Assembly (NCBI GenBank): GCA_024036415.1
Contig: JAMWET010000493.1
Coordinates: 372,001-436,000 of the forward strand
Direction: 5' to 3'
DNA from: Prochilodus magdalenae
Taxonomy: Eukaryota; Chordata; Actinopteri; Characiformes; Prochilodontidae
Length of the DNA: 64,000 nucleotides
Position numbers and translations under genes: made by a program. The notes under the pieces were generated by a model. The model did no database searches. It saw only the letters and a list, made by a program, of their open reading frames with translations, and was not told the origin of the DNA. Shown in pieces: positions 52,201-61,433 of the stretch. The stretch's first letter is position 1, and each line of letters begins with the position of its first letter.

Positions 52201-55041
52201 CCAGATACACACAGTGAGTCATGTGTAGCTGATTATGTGTGACTTTCTACTGTCTATCTTTTTTCGTAACTCAGAAAAGCTTTCTTTAGCCTCCTGTGTG
52301 TTGTCTAATGATGTGCCAAGCTTGCCAGTAGGCGGGCAATAACGATCACCTCACCTTGTAACAGAGAAAAGGGCTGGCACTCCACCGAGGTGCAGGTCAT
52401 TTACACGCACCAAAACAGGGAAAACTGGTAAAGCGTAGTAGGTTCCTGCAGAGTGACAGCAGACGTGGATACATGTTATCTCCAGCCATTCAGATCTGAA
52501 GTTCTTTTTTGCTTCTAAGTAATTTAGACTTATTTCCTAAAGTGGAAATACAGACAGGCAAGTTTTGCTCAAGTAATATTTTACTCATAATCAAGGACAG
52601 GATTTTTCCTTGTATATGTACAGAATATATATACATCTGTCATTTTAGTTTAAGGCTGCTAAGGGTTAAGGCATAAGGTGTTCTCAAATATTCAAGTGCT
52701 GCTTTATAAATATGCCATACAATATAAATCCATATGCTTATGCATGTCTGCATATTATGCATTATATTATACAAGTACTACATGACATATTTCTAAAACA
52801 ATACTCTGGGTATTTTGACATCAAATGATGAAGTAGCTGTTATAAAGTTCTAGGTAGGTAGTCTTTAAATAAGTTGTAACCCCTTTTACATATCGTTGCT
52901 GTCCAAAGAAAAACAGGTATCTCCAAAATGGCAACTTTATAGGAGAGGCCAAAAACTTCTTTAATTTGAATGGAAGTCAATGGAACCAGACGTCTTTCCA
53001 GGCAGTTTTAGGCCATTTCTGTTGGTCCATGAAATTTCCACACAGTGTAAACAGCAGCTCATGTGATCAAATGAGGCATAAAAGTAAAAATCAACAAAAA
53101 TGGAGATACATGTTTTTCTTTGGACAGTGACGATATATTACGTATATTAAATATACCTATAAAATGTCTTGGAAAAAAACAAACCTAAGTGATAAGAACT
53201 TAGACACTTAATTAACAACCAGTTTTCACTGTGGAATTTTTCACCAAGGAACACTGTATAATTCAGACTTTTTTTAGTTGTTGTTTTCACCAACATTAAT
53301 TGACATCATGCAGTCTGTCTAACGTCTAGAACAAGAACTAGACAAAAGCACTTCGTTTAATCTCTTGCCTGAGGAAACAGAACAACTTGCTTTCCCTCTG
53401 CATGTTGTTATTGTTGTTTGATAGCTGTACAAAACATGCATCCCACTCACTTTCTATGTCCTGAATAAGCCACAAGAGAGCAGAAACCTTAAAGGTCAGC
53501 ACAGACTCTGGTGGTCATACCAGTCTGACCAAGGTCCTCACACTGGATAAGAGAAAATTCTGTAAAAAGCTGACTCATGCAATGCAACCTACAATTCAAT
53601 TCAAACAGTTTATGCAATAGGGGAGAAGTGTGGTTCCGTATGAGACGAGAGATAAGATTTTGGCTGCAAGCGTATGAACTGAAGTCTAGAGTGTAGAAAA
53701 ACTGCAGAATGTAGGTGTGTGTGGGGGCGTATGGTAGTTCATGCTTGCTTATTGCTGAACCATCACAATAGGTGCCTGCTCAAGGACTGTTTCTTTATGA
53801 GCAGCTGAATCACAGTGCCCACACTGGGGGAGAAGTGCAGTCTCCAATCCTCCATCATCAAGGCGTCATTGCTGGCAGGCTGAAATGAGGAGGCAGCGGG
53901 AGCTGAGCCCAGTCCTGCTGGCCTGCTGCTCTCCGCGCGGCACACGCCTCTGGCTCTGCTGCATCTTCTGTGCATTTGTGAAAGACAACACGCTGCAACA
54001 CTAAACATTAAAGGGCACATTTCCTGCATTTTTCTTTCTATTGATTTTTTTCCCCTGAAGTCCACTCGTGGTGTTTATACACTCATTGTCAAAAGAGTAG
54101 TTGCACCCAGAAGGAAGTGTTGGATTGCAATGCTATTTAGAAGGAAGATTACCAGGAACAATACATTATGATACATTTAGATTGACATGGGTAATATTTG
54201 CTGCACATACAGAAGTTGTGTCTCTCAGTGTGGTGCTTTAATGATCTCACACATGAGTGACACCAGGCCTCCTTGTTCATTCTGGTGCAGAGTACAGTGG
54301 TTCCACACACAGATTTGTTGGTTGCCTCAACCAAGACAAAAGTGGGACTCATCATCAAAGATGACCCGCTGCCAATCAATCCATGGCGCCACTAATGTGG
54401 TGTTAAGGGCAGCTGCTGTAATAGTATGCATGCCGTATGCCAATATGATGCTGGTGTGTGTCTTTTTTTATCCACTGCCGCCCACAGTGTGGTATAGTAG
54501 TGTTCCCGGTGCCCTATGACCTGATCTCTTTCCAGCGCTTATTAACTATTAAAATTGCTTTGAAACTGTTCTCTGAGGCATATTTCACTTGCAAAGGATG
54601 CTACCAACAAAACAGCGTGGAAATGGAAAGCATGCGTAACAGGATGATCTTAAATAGCCAGTCAGGTACAGCGATGAATCCCATCCTTCCTTACATCACA
54701 GGTGCAGGCGAAGATAAAGCGTTGTCAAACCTACCCACGAAGTTTCATTCCTGTTAGCTGAATACTTCTGGTTAACAGTCATAATTCACTTTTTCATCAC
54801 CATTTTTTAACATATTCTTTAGAATTAAACAGGCAGCTTTTGCTGATGTACCTTCAAGACTGTTAGATGTAAATTACTTTTGTCATAATTGGCTGCCCTG
54901 TACTGTAGTTTATTCAATAAGCATTCAGAGCTAAAATACATTTTATAACTTCAGTGGGACTGACTGGACAGCCAGAAAAGAAAAGATTCTTTGGTGTTAT
55001 CACAAAATTAGTTCTTTTAACAAGAGATATTTTAGCAAATG

Positions 55042-55093
<52 letters not shown>

Positions 55094-58000
55094 TTACAGG
55101 GGTTGGACAATGAAACTGAAACACCTGTCATTTTAGTGTGGGAGGTCTCATGACTAAATTGGATCAGCCTGGTGGCCAATCTTCATTAATTGCACATTGC
55201 ACCAGTAAGAGCAGAGTGTGAAGGTTCAGTTAGCAGGTAAGAGCACAGTTCTGCTCAAAATATTGCAACGCACACAACATTATGGGTGACATACCAGAGT
55301 TCAAAAGAGGACACATTGTTGGTGCACGTCTTGCTGGCACATCTGTGACCAAGACAGCAAGTCTTTGTGATGAATCAGGAGCCACGGTATCCAGGGTAAT
55401 GTCAGCATACCACCAAGAAGGACGAACCTCCACCAGCATCACGTAGTGACCTGGCCACTATCCTGCAAGAAGAATGGCTTAAAATCCCTCTGACCACTGT
55501 GCAGGACTTGTATATGTCTTTCCCAAGACGAACTGACGCTGTATTGGCCGCAAAAGGAGGCCCTACACCATACTAATAAATGATTGTGGTCTAAAACCAG
55601 GTGTTTCAGTTTCATTGTCCAACCCCTGTATATATAAGATGTTGGGTACTATATAGTACTTTCAAAACTTAAACAATGCTTAAATTCCACATCAAACACA
55701 TTCATTTCGATTAGAGAGGATATTCTTCCATGATATGGGCCCTTTAAGTGTCCATTTAACTTATGATCAAAATATCTGCACACCTCTCCTATTTTGTTTT
55801 GTCCTGCATATCTATTGCATTTGAATCTAGTTGTGCCTTTGTGAGGCTCATTGTGGTCAGATGCCTGAGTAGTGGGAAAAGGTCACCCAGTTTCATGTTT
55901 ACAGGCCTTACGGTTTGGTCTGCATGATTTTTGTTTTTGCAAAGAAAAATAATTATTAATGCAAATCTGAGCAAAAACATTTTCAGTGCTTGGACCCCTA
56001 ACTAAAGAAAGACAAATTCTAGAACACACTAAGTAAAACAATATAAACTCACGGTAAACTAACAACATTACTAGACAATAACAGTGTACCACAGAGAACA
56101 GACTCCCAGATCCCTATATAGCCCATTTCATGAAATATAAAAGTTTTGCCTTTCCATCCACATACTGCATTGCATGGCCAGCACAGAATTGTGTACATAT
56201 GGCTGAATCTCAAATGACTCTTTTTTTTAGAAATGTTGTGGAGTGTTTGGATACAGGAGTCATTATTTTAAAACTTATATATTTCTCAAATATAGAGCAG
56301 TAAGTGATTGGAGATTTAACCAATAGCTGCATCCAGAGTCGCATGCTACCAAACGAAATAGCATGTCAAAATGTACATGTCATTTGTATGTATAAATGAG
56401 CAGTATATTGTTTAGAAGGCAGGTATAGCATTGTAAATACATAGACAGGTAACAATGGACAGCTACAGTGATGAGTAGGAGAGGTTATAACTGGTGGGGC
56501 TATCCATTGACCCCCATTGCCACGCTACGACAAGACAGAAGGTGGGTATCATAGAGAATGGCACTTTCAGAAGGTGCTCCATTGATCAGAGACAAAAGCA
56601 TATGCATTGTCATATCTATGCTAGAAAACATTCATGTTTCTCAGTTTGGTCAAAACACTAATTGAAAATAACCTTAAAGATTCCATTTTGTGCTCTTGGA
56701 AGGGAAGGGGGGATTGTATTGATTTAGTGCAGTCTTTACTCACCGCTTGCCAACTTGCTAACACGTATTTTGAGAATTGGAGCTGCAAGCTGAACGAGAT
56801 CAAAGTCTGTTTTGCCTAAAAGACATTTGATGCTCAGACGGACATCAGAAAGGATATTTTAGGTCGACGTGCAATGGTCTCTTTGAGGTTCACCTGTGTG
56901 CTTTTGCGTCAGAGTTCAGGGTTGATGCTGAGTGACTATTGATGCAAAGCTGAGCGTTAGGCTTTGATATGTGTTCTATTGTGTCCAGATATGAATAAAT
57001 AAAAGCAAAACCATTTTCCTTTTCCATAGAGACACACTAGCTGTTGAAAATGGACTGCTGTCAATTATGCAAACGGCTGACCTAATGTGGGTACATCTGT
57101 GTGTGTGTTTCCTGCAACAGGACTGGACTGTCCAGCTTTGACCCTGCAGAGCTCCCGTAGTCTGGACACTCTCTCGGATATCAAACTGCAGCAACTAGAG
57201 GCGGAGTTGGAAGGGGCGCGGCATGAGGCTCAGGGGGCATGTCAGCGGGAGGAGGAGCTAAAAGCTGAATGTGAAAGACTGCAGGAAGAGTTAAGAGAGC
57301 TTCAGAATAACCAGAGACAACGGGTCAGTACACACACAGCTGCTTTAAATTCTTTATTTCAAGGTCCATAAATTAAAATAGATAAAAGGGAAATGAAAGG
57401 CGATTAAAAGGCAAAAGATTCCAAATTTGTCGAATGCCTTAGTCATTTATTAATCAGTGACTGTAGCCAAAGCTCTTGTTATAGCTGGATTTTCATCAAA
57501 ATGTTTTACAAATTCAAAGGGAAACTATAAAAAATGCTAGGTAGTCAGTATTCCCATCATGTACTGTTATGCCAAAGTGCCTGAAGATAGCACCCCTCGC
57601 TTATGCACTGTACAAACAAGAGTGTTGTACACTTTGTGTGAAGGGCTTTGAACCCTTATTAGCTCTCGGTAGAGCAATTTTGACAGTCCTCTGTCACCTG
57701 TATTCATTTGTACCGCTAACAGTTTAGAGACCATTCTAAGAGGGTTGTGTCCCTCTTCACCACGACATACCAAACTCTGTGACGGAGTGGAAACATGCAA
57801 CTTTTGTTCCAACTATACTGTAGTTTTTCACCTCATGGCATAAAATATTATATCGTTTTCAGGATATATTGATTTTTTTGGATTTCAGCATTTCCCCCTA
57901 GTTTTTTCATTATTTCTGGCAGTGAAAGAGGAAAAGCAGTCTAGATAATGTCATGGATAAACAGAACACCTTTTTTTCCAAATGCAGTAGAGTCTAATTA

Positions 58001-59121
58001 TTAAAAATAATATCAGAAGGAAACACATTTCAATGGTAATGATAGATCATGATGAATTGGTGTAATAGGCCCACAAAGTAGACAGAAATCAACAGCCATC
58101 TGTACCATTAGATCTCTCGGAGTGGGGAGGATGGTCTTCCCCAATTATGTAACTAGGACTGTCTAATGAAGCTACTTACTTTCAGCACCCACTAGCATGT
58201 AACACCAACCTAAATGATTATCAGAGGATCTATTTAACATTTTTTAATTATTATTAATATATAATGCAGGCTGTGAAGGACCCATTTGAAAGTGTCCGTC
58301 ATGGATAAGTTGCATTTTGAATAAAAGTGAACAAATAGATGTGTGTTCTGGAAGCTAACTGGTGAGTGATACTGGAAATAAATGTAGTCTCTGTGAGTCA
58401 TAAATGTAGAGATGTGTCAGTATCTACATATGGTGTCACGCTACGGGTCACAGTGTGCTGGCCATTGTTTTTTTCTTCTCCCAATTCAGTGCAGTATTAA
58501 CCCATGCAGACAGAATTGGTTACTAGCTAGGTCTGTTGAATTTTAAGAAAAAGGGAGTGTGAATACAGCATGAAGTCGTTGTGCACAAATGATAAATTAA
58601 AACAGTCACACTTTATTTAAATAGTTCTCAATAGATGATCTTCTCAAATACATAAGTCAAACAATCTTGAAAAAGTCAACAGTGATGTGGTTAGAGTCAG
58701 GTTTAGGATTGGATTAAGATATTGGGTTTGTTAGGTTAGGATTACAGTTAAGGTTAAGATTAGAGTTAGATGTAATACAATCTGTTATAGTTCAGCTGCA
58801 TTTCATAGATTTACAATTGAGCGCCAGGTAAAGACTAGATGAGCATCTATAGAGCTTTAGAGTGGACCAATATTAATGTACTGGATTTTATAAAACAAGT
58901 ATAAAGCTTCTAGTAGGTTAACATTAAACTTTTTTAGATGCCAGTATGTAATTTATTTGCAGGGAAACCAAAAACATACCCACACAGATATATAATTCTG
59001 TGCTATATGTCTATATATCTACCTACGCCATATGTTTCTCGTGTTGGTGTGTGTGTCAGGAGGTGAGTTCCACCTGTGCCCAGTGTGACGTGGAGTGGAT
59101 AAAGAAGGTGGGAGATGAACA
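42985..59121 (+). CDS. tbkbp1: TBK1-binding protein 1 (SINTBAD), N-terminal part, six coding exons
   Basis: Joined exons 42985-43209, 49595-49720, 51351-51455, 52066-52213, 57121-57323 and 59060-59121 give 289 codons plus two bases with no stop. TBKBP1 is a cytosolic coiled-coil adaptor that, like TANK and AZI2/NAP1, binds TBK1 and IKK-epsilon in innate antiviral signalling (known of the family). Seen here: SASHFALISAYQDIK (38-52), a block shared with AZI2; FPMISDFGED at the start of exon 3; EEQLEDVIQAYEKI in exon 4; heptad-rich, Glu/Lys/Leu-rich sequence through residue 269; and DVEWIKKVGDE, which begins the TBK1-binding domain. TBKBP1 is preferred over AZI2 because AZI2 lacks the ISDFGE segment and the WxKxVGD motif. 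The proline-rich C-terminus and zinc finger of the family lie beyond the window. Confidence 0.93.
43210..43758. other. tbkbp1: Start of tbkbp1 intron 2, no recognised feature
   Basis: Intron 2 spans 43210-49594 (6,385 bp). This first part holds nothing identified. Confidence 0.5.
43759..44645 (-). mobile_element. Tc1/mariner relic in intron 2 (minus orientation)
   Basis: It reads, antisense, as the common fish Tc1 element: TGCCACAGCATCTCAGCAGG, CATTGTCTTTTTGTAT, GGACTTTCTGGCAGAGAGCAG, TTCATGGTTCCATCATTAACA and CAGTCTCTTTCAAATGATGGAA, in the expected order. The block AAAAAGTCATTGCCCCCTAAGC plus about 60 bp occurs at both 43759-43840 and 44573-44650 in the same orientation, so the terminal segment is directly duplicated rather than inverted. 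The transposase is badly mutated. Confidence 0.75.
44747..45165 (+). mobile_element. Tc1/mariner relic in intron 2, N-terminal half only
   Basis: The left end after TA reads CACTTATTATCAAAATAAAAGTTGCACACAGAA, a diverged form of the ends at 2321 and 54080. At 44905-44960 a frame reads EQLDEFERGCIVEPWEA, matching the first helix-turn-helix of a Tc1 transposase family (usual LxxFERGxIVGLREA). The catalytic half and right end are absent. Confidence 0.6.
45166..47404. other. tbkbp1: Intron 2 stretch, no recognised feature
   Basis: AT-rich sequence with a CA-rich patch at 45440-45475. TAGCTAACATTAGCG motifs near 45514 suggest a decayed non-autonomous transposon, but I could not define one. Confidence 0.4.
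47405..47530 (+). repeat. tRNA-derived SINE-like repeat
   Basis: GATAGTTGGCAGTAGGTAACGCTGCTGCC resembles the A-box half of a tRNA-derived SINE, AAACCTGGGTTTGATTAAACCCC the B-box half, and AAGGCATTAAGCAAGTCTCTTAAC the typical body of fish SINEs of this type (usual form GAGCAAGGCCCTTAACCC). It is degenerate; the 3' end is not recognised. Confidence 0.5.
47531..48524. other. tbkbp1: Intron 2 stretch, no recognised feature
   Basis: No exon or repeat identified. The minus-strand open frame at 47897-48274 has no recognisable domain and no exon context. Confidence 0.4.
48525..49510 (-). mobile_element. Tc1/mariner relic in intron 2 (minus orientation), nearly full length
   Basis: Antisense, the blocks of a common fish Tc1 element follow each other in order: CATTTGCAGCTACAACAGTTTCCACTC, TTGAGGTCAGGGCTC, AGCATGTTGGAACAGGAAT, CACAAAGTAACCTAAAATGTCTT, CCAAACCCAGACCACC, GATTCATCACTCCAGAGAA, GTCCAGTGGCAGAGTGCTTTG and GGTGGCATCCTATGGCAGTG, then TTCAGTACAACC. 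These correspond, from C- to N-terminus, to the whole transposase. There are many frameshifts. The right end fades just before exon 3. Confidence 0.8.
49595..49720 (+). CDS. tbkbp1: tbkbp1 exon 3, residues 76-117
   Basis: Acceptor TTTGTCCACAG|TTT and donor GAG|GTGAGA, phase 0 on both sides, 126 bp. It encodes FPMISDFGEDRNS (76-88), the signature segment that separates TBKBP1 from AZI2, then ENGNLQQRINILTHE, the start of the next coiled-coil heptads. It is read with exons 2 and 4 without frame change. Confidence 0.93.
49721..51350. other. tbkbp1: tbkbp1 intron 3, with dispersed repeats
   Basis: The 1,630-bp intron has a CT-rich patch at 50040-50160. At 50640-50860 is a segment with GTGTCTTTAAGCCCCACCTCCTGG, resembling a fish MITE. 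At 50930-51186 is a repeat annotated separately. Confidence 0.55.
50930..51186. repeat. Dispersed fish repeat (SINE/MITE-like)
   Basis: GCATTTAACCCATTCGTGAAGTGAAACACCCAC, GTGGTGGGCCTCTCCATGGC, GTTAGGTGCCTTGCTCAAGCGCAC and CTTAACCTCCAGCCCACGAC, in this order, match a repeat I remember as very common in otophysan and other fish genomes. The class is uncertain. Confidence 0.6.
51351..51455 (+). CDS. tbkbp1: tbkbp1 exon 4, residues 118-152
   Basis: Acceptor TGCTGCTTAG|CTT and donor ATG|GTGAGT, phase 0 on both sides, 105 bp. It encodes LQKSKEREEQLEDVIQAYEK followed by IHMEKTNLQRDLDKM, a continuous coiled-coil segment. The EEQLxxxIQAYEK core is the best-conserved part of the family here. Confidence 0.94.
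51456..52065. other. tbkbp1: tbkbp1 intron 4
   Basis: 610 bp with a pyrimidine-rich 3' end (TTTTTTGGTCTTTCTTTTAAC) leading to the acceptor at 52065. No repeat or other feature recognised. Confidence 0.6.
52066..52213 (+). CDS. tbkbp1: tbkbp1 exon 5, residues 153-201 plus first base of 202
   Basis: Acceptor TTGTACCCTAG|ACG, donor CACA|GTGAGT, 148 bp, enters in phase 0 and leaves after one base. It encodes TTLVEKHVERIHSLEAVLRQ, then a Gln/His/Leu-rich coiled-coil segment ending SPDTH. The LVEKHVxxIxxLE stretch corresponds to LVETHLRQICGLE in the mammalian protein as I remember it. The split codon AGA (Arg202) is completed by exon 6. Confidence 0.92.
52214..52889. other. tbkbp1: Start of tbkbp1 intron 5, no recognised feature
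   Basis: Intron 5 spans 52214-57120 (4,907 bp). The first part is AT-rich sequence without identified elements. Confidence 0.5.
52890..53137. repeat. MITE family B, palindromic copy in intron 5
   Basis: The left arm TATCGTTGCTGTCCAAAGAA, then AAACAGGTATCTCCA, and the right arm TGGAGATACATG, then TTTTTCTTTGGACAGTGACGATATA, form an imperfect inverted repeat of about 40 bp around a 165-bp spacer. The transcript could fold into a hairpin. Single arms of the same family are at 38483-38580 and 41720-41755. Confidence 0.7.
53138..54079. other. tbkbp1: Intron 5 stretch, GC-rich patch, no gene
   Basis: A short GC/CpG-rich patch at 53880-53960 (GAGGCAGCGGGAGCTGAGCC, then CTCCGCGCGGCACACGCC) stands out, but it lacks an exon with matching phase or family similarity. 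Confidence 0.4.
54080..54772 (-). mobile_element. Tc1/mariner relic in intron 5 (minus orientation)
   Basis: The left end after TA is CACTCATTGTCAAAAGAGTAG, then TTGCACCCAGAAGGAA; the right end near 54740-54772 carries the complement (TTTCATTCCTGTTAGCTGAATACTTCTGG). The minus-strand interior reads QRVIFDDESHFCL around the first catalytic aspartate, then a broken frame with NKSVCGTTV, matching the relic at 2321-2870. Frameshifted throughout. Confidence 0.7.
54773..55044. other. tbkbp1: Intron 5 stretch, no recognised feature
   Basis: AT-rich gap between two transposons. Confidence 0.4.
55045..55096. repeat. (TA)n microsatellite interrupted by a Tc1-derived element
   Basis: About 40 bp of TA repeats precede the Tc1 derivative, and TATATATAAG follows it at 55629. 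The element inserted into the TA repeat, in line with the TA target of Tc1/mariner transposases. Confidence 0.85.
55097..55628 (+). mobile_element. Non-autonomous Tc1 deletion derivative with perfect 31-bp inverted repeats
   Basis: Both ends share an exact 31-base inverted repeat (CAGGGGTTGGACAATGAAAC plus 11 more bases) flanked by TA. Inside, a frame from 55282 reads MGDIPEFKRGHIVGARLAGT, then SVTKTASLCDESGATVSRVM, the first helix-turn-helix of a Tc1 transposase, to a TAG at 55444. In another frame, 55457-55576 encodes the C-terminus ending AAKGGPTPY. The catalytic core between is deleted. At 532 bp it needs transposase supplied in trans. The perfect ends suggest recent movement. A related copy is at 40032-40280. 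Confidence 0.9.
55629..57120. other. tbkbp1: 3' part of tbkbp1 intron 5, no recognised feature
   Basis: Mostly unique-looking AT-rich sequence. The 3' end TGTGTGTGTTTCCTGCAACAG supplies the exon 6 acceptor. Confidence 0.5.
57121..57323 (+). CDS. tbkbp1: tbkbp1 exon 6, residues 202-269
   Basis: Acceptor CCTGCAACAG|GAC, donor CGG|GTCAGT, 203 bp. It enters after one base (completing Arg202) and leaves in phase 0. It encodes LDCPALTLQSS, then SDIKLQQLEAELEGARHEAQ, EELKAECERLQEEL and a Gln/Asn/Arg end. ECERLQEELRELQ closely matches the corresponding mammalian TBKBP1 coiled coil (ECERLQGELKQLQ as remembered). The donor GTCAGT is weaker than the others but in frame with exon 7. Confidence 0.93.
57324..58607. 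other. tbkbp1: tbkbp1 intron 6, first part
   Basis: No identified feature. Intron 6 spans 57324-59059 (1,736 bp). Confidence 0.5.
58608..58972. repeat. Dispersed fish repeat with degenerate TTAGG-like tract
   Basis: It starts CACACTTTATTTAAATAG and contains a degenerate TTAGG/TTAGAG tract (58690-58770). It continues with GAGCGCCAGGTAAAGACTAGATGAGC, TAGAGTGGACCAATATTAAT and TAGTAGGTTAACATTAAAC. This order matches a non-autonomous DNA transposon known from zebrafish and other cyprinids/otophysans, as I remember it. The TTAGG-like tract is part of that repeat and not a telomere remnant. Confidence 0.55.
59060..59121 (+). CDS. tbkbp1: tbkbp1 exon 7, residues 270-289 plus two bases; start of TBK1-binding domain
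   Basis: Acceptor GTGTGTCAG|GAG, donor ACA|GTAAGT, 62 bp, enters in phase 0 and leaves after two bases (CA, presumably Gln). It encodes EVSSTCAQCDVEWIKKVGDE. The DVEWIKKVGDE(Q) stretch matches the region just before the helical TBK1-binding domain of the family, whose remainder must be in the next exon. That exon was not found up to 64000. The CAQC pair is not in the mammalian sequence as I remember it. Confidence 0.88.
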
Positions 59122-60097
59122 GTAAGTAAATTCAGCCCTTGTTCTAGAGCACTGTTTTCACTCAACTTTGCTGTATGGAGATTTAGAAAGATGTATTACA
59201 TATTCGTATGCTCAGCTCTGAATTACCCTGGTGAACAAGACGCTGAGCAGCAGAGGGCAGTATGGCTTCTGTGAAAGAAGAGTACTCGTAAAAGCCAAGG
59301 GGCTTGAAAATTATTCTTCTTCTGTGAGCTTCAAACACAGGCTATTAAAAAGATCTTCTGTCCCCCCTTCGGTAAAGCCCCCCACCCCCTAACCTTGCAC
59401 TCCCATTCCTCTTCTAGTGGTTTTAAAGCCCAGTCTTCACTCACTGAGGATGTAGAAATTACGAGAGAGTTGAAAGTACACTGTGAGCGGAGATGCATAC
59501 CTAGAAACCTACTCCTTTTCCATCTCGCTCGCCTCAGAGTTTCACAGGCGGCTCCCCCCCCTCTCTTTTTGCGTTCTCTGTCTGAATCGCAGTACCAGTT
59601 CTTGTAAGTGCTGGCATTTAATGTAAATGGACAAAAAGTCATTACAAAAATCCCTGCTAATTTGCCTGGTTGCTGACAAGTTTTTTTAACCTTGATTTAT
59701 TGAAGAGTTGGAGATTCTGAGAGGAAAAAAATCAAAACATCAAAAAGGTCTTCCTGTCACAGTCACGCAACCTACTGAATTCTGCCGAACACTTATCAGA
59801 CCACGAAAGAGATAACTGATTAAATCGCAAAATCTTCCATCGTGATTTATTTCATAACAAGCTGCTTTGCTGTTTTTGTATCACTTTGATCTTCATCTTA
59901 TATTCATATTACCACATTACAGAAAGTCGGTGCTATAGGAGCAGTACGTTTTGTACATCAACACCGCCATTTCAGATTCTTATTGATGCACTTTCAAACT
60001 TGAATTGTGCTCTTTAATAACATGAAGTGCTGTGGCTGATAACTGTAAATAAAAAAAAAAAGTATACTATATGTAAGATAATCTCTCTCTCTATCTG
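59122..60097. other. tbkbp1: Start of tbkbp1 intron 7, no recognised gene
   Basis: It contains a CTCF-like motif at 59247-59261 (annotated separately) and otherwise unremarkable sequence. Overlapping open frames on both strands at 59331-59642 have no family similarity and are treated as chance. Confidence 0.45.
59247..59261 (+). promoter_or_regulatory. CTCF-like motif
   Basis: GCAGCAGAGGGCAGT matches the CTCF core consensus CCASCAGRGGGCRSY at 14 of 15 positions. Single motif matches occur by chance in tens of kilobases, and occupancy cannot be judged from sequence. Confidence 0.3.
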
Positions 60098-60184
<87 letters not shown>

Positions 60185-60193
60185 GTAGGTAGG

Positions 60194-60272
<79 letters not shown>

Positions 60273-60301
60273 GTAGGTAGGTAGGTAGGTAGGTAGGTAG
60301 G

Positions 60302-60356
<55 letters not shown>

Positions 60357-60370
60357 ATAGATAGAATCTA
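60098..60370. repeat. (GATA)n microsatellite with (GGTA)n blocks
   Basis: About 270 bp of AGAT repeats interrupted by short GGTA blocks at about 60183-60195 and 60271-60303. It is bounded by CTATCTGTAG on the left and ATCTATCTATATATA on the right, so the tract end can pair with itself. The long minus-strand frame through it is an artefact. Confidence 0.97.
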
Positions 60371-61433
60371 TCTATATATACACAATATAAAACCATGTCT
60401 CTCTTACATCAGTGTAAGGTTAGGAAAATCCCTAAATTAGCCTGCTAAGGCGACAGCACCAGGAGGAGTCATTTTTCATGTTTTTCCATAATTGAAAATG
60501 TCAAATGTTGTTTACGCCCTGTCTAAATTTCATGACAAATGAGCTAATAGAAATGCTGCAAACGTGTTCACATGAAATACTGTTGTATTGTAACTTCCAT
60601 TGAAAGAATGTTCACTACTTTTTTGGAAATGCTGGGTTTTGCTTTGACAGTATGATTAATCTTTGAGATATAGCATATTTAGCATATTTTCTGTACATCA
60701 CAGCATGTTACATACAGAAACTGCTCTTCCATAGAAAGTGCTTTGCACACATGACTGGCTCCAGCAGCACACGCTCTTCGGCACTGAGCTCTTCACTGTC
60801 AGGGGCTGCCATGAAAGTTGTACTTTTAAAGTTTAAATGTAGACTGTATTCTCTTCCCCTTCCATTTTTATTTTATTCACTTTATGCATGCGCTGTTCAG
60901 TTATTATGATCCAACTGTCCTGATGCTTTTTTCCTTTCTTTCTTTCCTTCTTTTCTTTCTCTCACTCTGTTTTGGATAATAATACCCAGGCTGTCATGAT
61001 TGCTTGTTTGGGCTCTTGTAGAGAGTGTACAGTATGGAGTGTGGGCTGTGCTAACTGCCTTTGTTGAAATAATTTTATGTTCATGTTTTATTCAGCGGTA
61101 TGTAAGATATGCAGCCTGTGAGGCAACATTTGTCAGTGTCAAGTAAACAAATATTCTAAACTCTAGTTTATGAGCAAAGGTCAGATACAGCTCATACAGC
61201 CCACTCATATGTCTTCCCACACTCATACACGCTCTGTAGAATCATCAATATTCTTTCAAAGGTGCCACAATGCACAGGCAGGCATGCCTTTTCCGCACTC
61301 AACACATAAGCACACTAACAGGCACACGGAAATTCAATCAAATGGTAGCATATAAAATGATTCACTTCTATATTTATTGATATCATCAGCAGGCATGCCA
61401 AATATTTACACCATTGTACTCATTACAAGACTT
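60371..61433. other. tbkbp1: Intron 7 stretch, no recognised feature
   Basis: Short CTTT-rich patch at 60931-60965, otherwise unique-looking. No next tbkbp1 exon (expected to start near VNLALAYTEL) was found. Confidence 0.45.

Noticed and set aside
53880..53960. GC-rich patch in intron 5 as an extra tbkbp1 exon
   Set aside because: Exon 5 (phase 1 end) and exon 6 join cleanly without it, and no translated frame of the patch resembles the family.
54149..54379. 76-codon minus-strand open frame
   Set aside because: Not a host gene; it is a decayed piece of the Tc1 transposase at 54080-54772.
58690..58770. TTAGG-like tract as an interstitial telomere remnant
   Set aside because: The flanking sequence matches a dispersed fish DNA repeat that carries such a tract internally.
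60091..60396. 101-codon minus-strand frame of Ser-Ile-Tyr-Leu repeats
   Set aside because: Direct translation of the GATA microsatellite.
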